Both the position numbers and the translations under genes were made by a program. A DNA stretch of 17,172 bases from Candidatus Parvarchaeota archaeon (lineage in GTDB: Archaea > Nanobdellota > Nanobdellia > Parvarchaeales > Parvarchaeaceae): the NCBI GenBank assembly GCA_025920305.1, contig JAPDMB010000008.1:1-17172 (forward strand), in the 5' to 3' direction. Position 1 is the first letter of the stretch, and every line of letters begins with the position of its first letter. The notes under the pieces are model-generated. The model saw only the letters and a list, made by a program, of their open reading frames with translations. It was not told the DNA's origin and searched no databases. This document shows, piece after piece, positions 6,682 through 12,198 of this stretch.

Positions 6682-6844
6682 GTCCAAACAACCAGCTGAA
6701 CGATATTGCGTTCCAAAAGTCATTCATGAGGGTCGACGAAGAACCACCAAAATGCACCAGTAAGACCACTATCACGGCTAATATGACGATGGCTATTACA
6801 ACGGCTATGACCTCCGTCACAGGAACCTGTCCTTTTCTGCTCAT
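6674..6844 (-). CDS. Short pilin-like protein, 56 residues
   Basis: ATG (complement of 6842-6844) to TAG encodes MSRKGQVPVTEVIAVV followed by a Val/Ile/Ala helix and a short tail (HFGGSSSTLMNDFWNAISF). K-G-Q-V fits the class III pattern and matches archaeal pilin leaders that begin Gln after the cut; Glu lies at +6, near the Glu5 of type IV pilins. A TATA box 26 bases upstream makes it leaderless and the likely first gene of a transcript covering the four short proteins down to 6184. It overlaps the next gene by eight bases. The pattern match to known pilin signals is among the best in the window. Confidence 0.75.
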   Translation of the reverse strand: MSRKGQVPVTEVIAVVIAIVILAVIVVLLVHFGGSSSTLMNDFWNAISFSWLFGHV

Positions 6845-6865
6845 ATCCAAATATATATTCTCTGC

Positions 6866-6875
6866 CTATTTATCC
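6866..6875 (-). promoter_or_regulatory. Internal promoter for the short pilin-like genes
   Basis: The minus strand reads AAGGGATAAATAGG, a BRE/TATA-like element centred 26 bases before the ATG at 6844, in the 39-base gap after the 147-residue pilin-like gene. It would allow the four short proteins to be expressed separately from, and more strongly than, the large upstream members. Confidence 0.5.
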
Positions 6876-6883
6876 CTTGAGGC

Positions 6884-7327
6884 TTAACCGCCGCATGACA
6901 CGTTTACCTGGTATGCCCCGCCTGGACTGGTTATCTGCGCACCGCCTGAGGAGAGACCGGAGGTGTTGCATTTGAAGACCGCATAATTTGATATGGACAC
7001 CTCCTGTGAGCACTTGGTGTCTCCTGCAAGGTAGGAGCACTGTTCTCTGCCTTGGCCATAGAGGTAATACACCGCACCGGACGTGCCCTGCGAGGCTGTT
7101 ATAAGGTAGGTGCACGAGGTGGCTGAAGATGACAGTTCTTTCGCGGTTATAGAGCATTGAATGGTGGTGTTTCCATAGACCAGCCTGCTTGAAGGGAAGA
7201 GGGAGGACAAAAACCCGCTCCTTATTATTAACACAGATACTATCGCGAAGATGATCAATATTACGAGGACTGTGACTGTCTCTACGACCGTTGCTCCCCT
7301 GCGACCGCTTAAGACGTCACTGCGCAT
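6884..7327 (-). CDS. Type IV pilin-like protein, 147 residues, Cys-rich
   Basis: The clearest pilin of the cluster. The N-terminus is MRSDVLSGRRGATVVETV followed by a hydrophobic helix to about residue 36. R-G-A-T fits the class III cleavage pattern; cutting after Gly11 gives a mature chain ATVVE with Glu at +5, the residue that in type IV pilins pairs with a neighbouring N-terminus during assembly. The ectodomain of about 110 residues has six cysteines (IQC, TSC, EQC, TKC, FKC, VSCGG), enough for three disulfides, and N-x-S/T sequons. The start overlaps the end of the 494-residue gene by 19 bases, so they are probably co-translated. It could be a major or minor subunit; the sequence does not say which. 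Confidence 0.8.
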   Translation of the reverse strand: MRSDVLSGRRGATVVETVTVLVILIIFAIVSVLIIRSGFLSSLFPSSRLVYGNTTIQCSITAKELSSSATSCTYLITASQGTSGAVYYLYGQGREQCSYLAGDTKCSQEVSISNYAVFKCNTSGLSSGGAQITSPGGAYQVNVSCGG

Positions 7328-8793
7328 ACGTAAATTATATTCCTCCCTAACATGCTAGCACCGGAAAGGACACTGGCTGGGTTGGTAAAGCTTGAAAGCA
7401 AGCATGACGCGCACTGCGGCAGCCCGCTTAAGCTGAACAGAGCTCCGGCCTCCTCCAAAGCGGCCTGGCTTATACTTGAAGAGATAAGGCCGTAGCCGCT
7501 CGCTTCTTTGAAAACAGCGCCTGAAAAGGCGCCGGCTGCAAATGCCCCTGTCACAAGCATCGGTCCTGGGTTCAAAGCGGCCACGCCTGCAAGCGCAGAA
7601 CCGTAGACCAAGGCGGATCTAGCGCAGTAATCATAGCATGTCGTTGGGTAGTTATTTATGAAAGTGCCTTGCACGCATTCACTAGGCAGGTGTATCTGAA
7701 CCGGCGGGAACCTCGTGCCTGTCATCGAATTCAGATAAACGACATACAGGGTGGACTTCTGCAGGTCATACATCTTACTTAACGGGTTGACTGCAACGGC
7801 CTTCTTGCCGCTGCTCGTATTGTAATAGCTGAAGAACAGGTCTACGCCCGGCTGGAAGTAATCGAAATAGGTCTCATTGGTGGTCGCGTTGCTGAATACC
7901 GGCTCGCTCAAAGTGCAGCTCGGCGGAGGCAGAACCGAATCCGTGACGGGATCATAGTTCATATAACATGTGTTTTTGGAGACGTTACAGAAGTTGGTGT
8001 AGTACTGGGTGCATACGTTCGAATAGCCTGTCGCATTCTCGCACAAGCCGTTCTCCCCTGCGTACCTGTTAAATGTACAGCCCTGGGAGCCGACACACAG
8101 GTCTAATGAAGCGTTGTTGTCCGCAGCCAGCGTCCCTTTCGACGCGTTCAGAGGCATCTCAACCACATTATAGTTCGGATAGTTAGGCACATAATTTGAG
8201 CCGTTAACTTTGCATGTGAAATAATTGGATTCTGACATCGTACAGGTGGTTGGCGCCTGCGAATCGCATGAAAACCCTTCGGAAGCGTGAGGGCAGGCCT
8301 GAGAAGCGGTATACCCTATGCAGCTCTTAACTTTCGTGTAAGTCGTTGAGTTCAGGTACTTCGTGAAGTTATAAAAGCTGAAATTATAATCCGTCCTTAT
8401 GTTCACTACGCTGCATATCTGGGGGCCGTATCTGAAGACTGAAAGATGGTTAAACGCCCCATACTGGTAGAAGCAGGTCGAGAGCGTGTTGGTTATCCCT
8501 GTGAACATCGCTGATGTAGGATAATTTCCTGCGTATGTGCTGACCGTCGTGGAGCAGCCAAGCATCGGCGGGGTAAGGTGCATGCTCGATAAGAATGAGG
8601 AGATGCAGAAGAACTGGGTCAAACACAGATCATTATAGAAGTAGTTTCTTATGTTCGAGCTGACGTAGCACAAAGATGCGGATGAAAAATTGAATCCTAA
8701 GAGAAGGAACTGGCCGAAGATGTAGAATATGAAGACCACTACGATGACCGTAAGCATCATGAGTACAAAAGCTTCACCGCCAGTCTCAGCCAT
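7309..8793 (-). CDS. Large Cys-rich membrane-anchored surface protein
   Basis: A 494-residue protein with one N-terminal hydrophobic segment (MAETGGEAFVLMMLTVIVVV to about residue 34) preceded by two glutamates and no basic residue, so it resembles the pilin-like starts of its neighbours but lacks a K/R-G/A cleavage site. The long ectodomain has about two dozen cysteines and many N-x-S/T sequons, implying a disulfide-braced glycoprotein. Near the C-terminus lies an Ala/Gly-rich hydrophobic region (SALAGVAALNPGP, TGAFAAGAFSGAV) that could be a second membrane-associated element. It ends IIYVCAVTS, similar to the RVFVCITTP end of the upstream protein. An AGGGTG lies eight bases before the ATG. 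It may be a tip, adhesin or anchor component; no known domain is recognised. Confidence 0.78.
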   Translation of the reverse strand: MAETGGEAFVLMMLTVIVVVFIFYIFGQFLLLGFNFSSASLCYVSSNIRNYFYNDLCLTQFFCISSFLSSMHLTPPMLGCSTTVSTYAGNYPTSAMFTGITNTLSTCFYQYGAFNHLSVFRYGPQICSVVNIRTDYNFSFYNFTKYLNSTTYTKVKSCIGYTASQACPHASEGFSCDSQAPTTCTMSESNYFTCKVNGSNYVPNYPNYNVVEMPLNASKGTLAADNNASLDLCVGSQGCTFNRYAGENGLCENATGYSNVCTQYYTNFCNVSKNTCYMNYDPVTDSVLPPPSCTLSEPVFSNATTNETYFDYFQPGVDLFFSYYNTSSGKKAVAVNPLSKMYDLQKSTLYVVYLNSMTGTRFPPVQIHLPSECVQGTFINNYPTTCYDYCARSALVYGSALAGVAALNPGPMLVTGAFAAGAFSGAVFKEASGYGLISSSISQAALEEAGALFSLSGLPQCASCLLSSFTNPASVLSGASMLGRNIIYVCAVTS

Positions 8794-8825
8794 AATACAC
8801 CCTAATTCTACTAAGGACTCGTTTG

Positions 8826-8833
8826 AATTTAAG
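8826..8833 (-). promoter_or_regulatory. Weak TATA-like element before the 494-residue protein
   Basis: The minus strand reads CCTTAAATTC, about 37 bases before the ATG at 8793, allowing a leader of about 10 bases. The rest of this 98-base gap is GC-rich with only a minor palindrome (CGGGGGTTCCCG) and no convincing ORF. The genes on either side may equally be co-transcribed. Confidence 0.3.
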
Positions 8834-8891
8834 GCTTAACAGGACGAGCGGGGGTTCCCGTATCCTTCGGCAGCCGGCAGGACGCCGCAGA

Positions 8892-9797
8892 TCAAGGCGT
8901 AGTGATGCAGACAAAGACCCTGTCCTGGGACAAGACCATCGCATTAATGAGATGCCCGCAGAAGCTTACAGTATAATTGCCTGAGCATACATGCAGGGGA
9001 GGGTTGCTATTTAGAGGCAACTGAAACGAAGAGGACAGCGAATTGACAACCTTCGTATTATTATTCAAGGGGTATGTACATCCGCCTGGCAGACTCGGCT
9101 GATCAAAAGAAGTGACATAATTGCATCGGTCTTGGAAATCCGAGTAGCAATCGCCTGGCAATGAACCACCAGGGAAGCCGAACATGGCTATGGAGTAATA
9201 CGAACCATTCGTAACATTCTGAGAGAGCAGGGGAAATTCTGAAGTGTCCTCGCTGCCGTTCGTTATTATGGCTATCTGCAGCGGATCAGAGGGGTTATAA
9301 TAATTTTCGTCTATATAGTTTATCAGCGCGCTGAAGTTCGAGATATTTCCGTTCTTATTCGTCGTCAATATCTTGCCATTGTAGCAGCTGAATACGAAGT
9401 TTTCACTGGATGATTTTAGCACCTTCTGCCCGATGGTCTGATCGTTGCCTGACAGAAGGCCAAAACATGAGGATGCCTTTGAGTACAGCTGAGTGCCTAA
9501 GTCATTGACTGTGTTGACGTTTATGTTGCTGGACTGAAGGCAGGAGGACTGCACATCGGAGGCGGGCAAGACTGACATGACCGGGGTGCCTAAGAAATCG
9601 CTGGCTAAAGCTGAGGCTGGGTTGAGCACGTTGTTTATCAGTCCGTATTCGTAGAATGAGAATGTGCAGCTGAATCCGAAGTTAAAAGCCCCTGTCGAGG
9701 AGAATATTGGGGTTAGAATGGCGTAGAAGACCAGCACTGCGCCGGCTATCGTCAGGGCAGCGACTTCGACTATCTCCAACCAGAGAGGCTGCGACAT
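8892..9797 (-). CDS. Cys-rich membrane-anchored surface protein, 301 residues
   Basis: Starts MSQPLWLEIVEVAALTIAG, with two glutamates at the head of a hydrophobic segment (about residues 8-32) but no basic leader. The ectodomain has ten cysteines and several N-x-S/T sequons (NKNGNISNFS, NVTNGS, NNNTK). Its end, DRVFVCITTP, matches the end of the 494-residue neighbour in pattern, suggesting that both share a C-terminal strand or distant ancestry. The ATG at 9795-9797 is preferred over a GTG one codon earlier because GGAGG precedes it by six bases. The stop of the 52-residue gene overlaps this ATG by one base, so the two are probably coupled. Function unknown; a minor pilin or filament-associated glycoprotein is possible. 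Confidence 0.78.
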   Translation of the reverse strand: MSQPLWLEIVEVAALTIAGAVLVFYAILTPIFSSTGAFNFGFSCTFSFYEYGLINNVLNPASALASDFLGTPVMSVLPASDVQSSCLQSSNINVNTVNDLGTQLYSKASSCFGLLSGNDQTIGQKVLKSSSENFVFSCYNGKILTTNKNGNISNFSALINYIDENYYNPSDPLQIAIITNGSEDTSEFPLLSQNVTNGSYYSIAMFGFPGGSLPGDCYSDFQDRCNYVTSFDQPSLPGGCTYPLNNNTKVVNSLSSSFQLPLNSNPPLHVCSGNYTVSFCGHLINAMVLSQDRVFVCITTP

Positions 9798-9955
9798 CAC
9801 CTGCCTCCGAACAGCCCAGAGAAGAACGAGAAAGGCGAGCCCTGGCTGACTGAAGAGATGTACATATTATAGATGACGTAGATCATGACGACGAGGCCAA
9901 TTATCACCACTATGAGCCAGACTACCCGCCATTCCAATGAACCTTTCCTATCCAT
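9797..9955 (-). CDS. Short pilin-like protein, 52 residues; first gene of the cluster
   Basis: ATG (complement of 9953-9955) to TGA encodes MDRKGSLEWRVVWLIVV, a hydrophobic helix with a tyrosine-rich end (IYVIYNMY) and a tail rich in Ser, Phe and Gly (SPFSFFSGLFGG). The leader D-R-K-G-S-L-E repeats the design of K-G-S-V-E at 6681 and K-A-V-L-E at 6363: basic residue, Gly or Ala, two residues, Glu. An in-frame TAA three codons upstream fixes the start. The GGAGG that serves the next gene lies inside its last codons. It probably opens a transcription unit running through 9797, 8793 and 7327. Part of a pilus-like or membrane complex by analogy; no direct evidence of function. Confidence 0.72.
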   Translation of the reverse strand: MDRKGSLEWRVVWLIVVIIGLVVMIYVIYNMYISSVSQGSPFSFFSGLFGGR

Positions 9956-9994
9956 ATGCGTTTACAGCAGAGTGCGGCTGAAGCGCCGGCTCAT

Positions 9995-10022
9995 ACAGCC
10001 TACCATAACCTATACAGGCTGT
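9995..10022. promoter_or_regulatory. Inverted repeat in the divergent control region
   Basis: ACAGCCT and AGGCTGT form a perfect 7-base inverted repeat around a 14-base centre (10002-10015). The element lies between the divergent pilin-like cluster (start 9955) and the MinD-like gene (start 10124). A TATA-like CTATAC patch falls within its centre, so a bound dimeric regulator could block transcription. Operator function is inferred from geometry alone; no second copy was seen. Confidence 0.35.
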
Positions 10023-10123
10023 CCCTGAATTAATATGTTTTCGAAGATATAATGCAAAACTCATGCCGCCAAAAAGGTTAATAAGCGAGAAAACATAGAT
10101 AAGATAATTGATGCCAAACTGAT

Positions 10124-10843
10124 ATGGGGCAGAAGGTCATATTCGTGACGAGCTACAAAGGAGGGGTAGGCAAGACGACGGTATCCGTCAACCTGGCCCT
10201 GGCGCTGTCCATGCTGAAAAAGAAGGTGCTCATAATAGACGCGAACCTGACGACCCCCCATGTGGCTATACACTATGGATTTAATGAGTTCTCAAGCGCA
10301 TTGCAGGACGTATTGAACAACCTCACTAAGATAGAGGACGCGATATACAAAAACGAGCGTTATAACCTCGATTTTATACCATCCCGGGTCTTCAAGAGGC
10401 TCGGCGATTCGAACGCAGATTACAGGATCCTAAACCTGCCGTATCATATCTCCAAGCTTGTAAATTACTATGATTTTATCGTAGTCGACACCAGGCCTTC
10501 TCAGGATCTCGACTTCGTGAAGCTGATACCTTACGCGACTATGGTGGTCGTGACGACGCCTGATATAGTCTCCCTCATCGAGGCGAAGAAGCTGAGGGAC
10601 GACCTTAAAAACCTTGGCATAAATGATATGTATCTGGTCGTGAACTTATACGACAGAAGGTCCAGGGACAAGATGAATATACAGGATATAAAGAGCAGAA
10701 GCGGGTTCAGCAGGGTCTTTGAGATCCCGGAGAGCAAAAAGATGCAGGAAGCCCTTAAATTAGGGGTGCCGATCGTGGTGGGAAACAGCAGGGACAGCGC
10801 TGCTATAGCCTTTATAAATTTCGCAAAGGAGATTATAAGATGA
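10124..10843 (+). CDS. minD: MinD/ParA-family ATPase
   Basis: A 239-residue SIMIBI-class ATPase that would dimerise with ATP and position a cargo at a membrane or nucleoid. It carries the deviant Walker A KGGVGKTT (12-19) with the signature Lys12, the A' motif IIDANLTTPHVAIHYG (38-52), which is MinD-like, and a Walker B FIVVDTRP (118-125) in which the usual D-x-P-P-G is replaced by DTRPS. The end, IPESKKMQEALKLGVPIVV, is characteristic of MinD relatives. No clear C-terminal amphipathic membrane-targeting helix is visible. No strong ribosome binding site precedes the ATG, and a TTAATAAG at about 10078-10085 is a possible TATA box. It is divergent from the pilin-like cluster; in Haloferax a MinD homologue (MinD4) affects polar placement of archaella, so a role in placing the cluster's products is an attractive inference. 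Confidence 0.85.
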   Translation: MGQKVIFVTSYKGGVGKTTVSVNLALALSMLKKKVLIIDANLTTPHVAIHYGFNEFSSALQDVLNNLTKIEDAIYKNERYNLDFIPSRVFKRLGDSNADYRILNLPYHISKLVNYYDFIVVDTRPSQDLDFVKLIPYATMVVVTTPDIVSLIEAKKLRDDLKNLGINDMYLVVNLYDRRSRDKMNIQDIKSRSGFSRVFEIPESKKMQEALKLGVPIVVGNSRDSAAIAFINFAKEIIR

Positions 10844-10858
10844 GGATATCATGCCGAG

Positions 10859-10877
10859 GAGGATTATGGCAATCCTC
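10859..10877 (+). other. Small perfect hairpin between minD-like and zinc-ribbon genes
   Basis: GAGGATT and AATCCTC form a 7-base stem with a 5-base loop, starting 15 bases after the MinD-like stop and ending 26 bases before the zinc-ribbon ATG. It may affect mRNA processing or stability between two co-transcribed genes. There is no T-run after it, so it does not look like a terminator. Confidence 0.3.
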
Positions 10878-10903
10878 ATGACATACAATAAAAAAGGAGG
10901 AAA

Positions 10904-11083
10904 ATGCAAACCTATGTGATTGTCTGCCCTTACTGCGGCAGAAAGCAGAGAACTTCATCGAAAACCCGCGTCAAATGCATGTTCTGCGGAAGGACATTTG
11001 ACCCGAAGAAACACCTCTCCGATGGTAGACTAGAGGACTATGAGAAGGAGGAGCCTGAATTCAAGAAAGGCACGGAGATATGA
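10904..11083 (+). CDS. Small zinc-ribbon protein, 59 residues
   Basis: Encodes MQTYVIVCPYCGRK, then CMFCGRTFDPKK: two C-x2-C-G knuckles (Cys8/11 and Cys25/28) with 13 residues between, a zinc ribbon of rubredoxin-knuckle type. The tail is charged (DYEKEEPEFKKGTE). A perfect GGAGG (10896-10900) lies three bases before the ATG. Such small ribbons often accompany transcription or translation factors, but this one cannot be assigned. It follows the MinD-like gene by 60 bases and its stop is only three bases before a tRNA gene. Confidence 0.8.
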   Translation: MQTYVIVCPYCGRKQRTSSKTRVKCMFCGRTFDPKKHLSDGRLEDYEKEEPEFKKGTEI

Positions 11084-11086
11084 CGG

Positions 11087-11158
11087 GCCTTGGTAGCTCA
11101 GTGGTAGAGCGCCTGCTTCGTAAGCAGGAAGTCGTGGGTTCAACCCCCATCCAAGGCT
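11087..11158 (+). tRNA. tRNA-Thr (anticodon CGT)
   Basis: A complete cloverleaf folds by eye. The acceptor stem GCCTTGG (11087-11093) pairs perfectly with CCAAGGC (11151-11157). The D stem is GCTC/GAGC, the anticodon stem CCTGC/GCAGG encloses loop TTCGTAA with anticodon CGT at 11119-11121, and the T arm GTGGG/CCCAT (one G-T pair) encloses TTCAACC. The anticodon reads ACG, hence threonine. The discriminator base is T, the 3' CCA is not encoded, and there is no intron. It begins three bases after the zinc-ribbon stop codon without an obvious TATA box 26 bases upstream. Confidence 0.96.
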
Positions 11159-11228
11159 GGATTATAGGATCACAGCAGCCTGCCATCTGAGAATGGATCC
11201 TCCGAAAATGCCAGTCCTTGCGTCTAAA

Positions 11229-11236
11229 TTTATAAA
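11229..11236 (+). promoter_or_regulatory. secF promoter; decides the secF start
   Basis: AAATTTATAAAT (11226-11237) is the best TATA box in the 11159-11262 gap. Transcription would start near 11259, downstream of the ATG at 11236, so the longer secF frame cannot be made from this transcript and the ATG at 11263 becomes the likely, nearly leaderless start. No other feature is seen in 11159-11225. Confidence 0.55.
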
Positions 11237-11262
11237 TGCTTGGATATAGTAGATATCAATCT

Positions 11263-12198
11263 ATGGGAATAAGGGCGAAAATAAATAGGGGTCTGATCAG
11301 GCTGGTCGATTTCTACACCGGCAATTATAGAAGGATAACTGCAATACCTATAATATTCATAATCATATTCGGCTCGGTCATCCTCTTTTATTACCATGCG
11401 AACGGCGAGCTGGTGAATGAAGATATATCCCTGAAAGGAGGGATCTCAGCGACGGTCTATACGAACGAATCTATATCCGCTTCGTCGATCCTCTCATCCG
11501 TATCCTCGCAGCTGAACCAGAAACAGGCGAGCGTATCAGTGCTTCATCCGCCTTTTTCCAATAAGATCGCAGGGTACACTGTAACGGTCGGGCAGAACGC
11601 CAATATGACAAAATTAGAGGCAGTACTCGCCAGTATATTCGACATAAAACTTACCAGTTCAAATTACAGCATAAGCTATGTGGGCTCCACTCTCGCGCAG
11701 AGCGCGCTCTATGACTCCGTTCTGCTCCTTGGGATAGCCTTCGTACTCGTCGCCATAGTCTCCCTTTTCTACTTCAGGAATAAGTATCAGGCTTTCTCTA
11801 ACGTCGTGAGCATCGTCAGCGATGTGATAAACGTGATCGGCGTCATGGATCTTTTCAACATAAGCTTCTCCACCGCATCGATAGCGGGCATACTGATGCT
11901 TATGGGCTACTCGGCTGACAGGAATATAATCCTCGCTACGAATATCCTGAAGAGGAGAGAGGGAAGCATAAAGTACAGGCTGCTGCACACTCTGAGGACA
12001 TCCCTGACGATGGACCTGGCCGCTTTTACGACCTTCCTGATCCTATTTTTCGGCACGACGAACGCGACGATCCAGAGCATAGCTATCGTACTGATAATAG
12101 GCCTTATATTCGATGACTTCACCGTATGGATACTCAACGGCTCAATCCAGCTTTACAGCATAAAATACATGCCTGAGGAGGAGATCAAAACGACGTGA
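11263..12198 (+). CDS. secF: Protein-export membrane protein SecF
   Basis: A 311-residue subunit of the archaeal SecDF complex, an accessory of the Sec translocon that helps exported proteins across or into the membrane. The layout is the RND-like one for SecF: first helix (ITAIPIIFIIIFGSVILF), extracellular P1 domain starting ISLKGGISATV, then five further helices, with the conserved YVGSTLAQSAL before the second helix and the AGILMLMGYSADRNIIL region in helix 4, where archaeal SecF carries the conserved Asp. The frame opens 9 codons earlier at 11236, but that ATG overlaps the TATA box. The gene precedes and overlaps secD by four bases, the usual archaeal order. It probably serves export of the many secreted proteins in this window. 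Confidence 0.95.
   Translation: MGIRAKINRGLIRLVDFYTGNYRRITAIPIIFIIIFGSVILFYYHANGELVNEDISLKGGISATVYTNESISASSILSSVSSQLNQKQASVSVLHPPFSNKIAGYTVTVGQNANMTKLEAVLASIFDIKLTSSNYSISYVGSTLAQSALYDSVLLLGIAFVLVAIVSLFYFRNKYQAFSNVVSIVSDVINVIGVMDLFNISFSTASIAGILMLMGYSADRNIILATNILKRREGSIKYRLLHTLRTSLTMDLAAFTTFLILFFGTTNATIQSIAIVLIIGLIFDDFTVWILNGSIQLYSIKYMPEEEIKTT

Noticed and set aside
8822..8891. Shifted-frame extension after the 301-residue protein (ALICGVLPAAEGYGNP)
   Set aside because: The annotated end FVCITTP parallels the end of the 494-residue neighbour, so a natural C-terminus is more likely than a frameshifted tail.
10859..10877. Hairpin as an intrinsic terminator
   Set aside because: There is no T-run after the stem, and archaeal termination does not depend on such hairpins.
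10851..10919. 22-codon ORF between the MinD-like and zinc-ribbon genes
   Set aside because: It overlaps the zinc-ribbon start and consists partly of the hairpin and the A-rich ribosome binding region.
11659..11988. 109-codon minus-strand ORF inside secF
   Set aside because: Antisense to a clearly conserved gene, with no features of its own.
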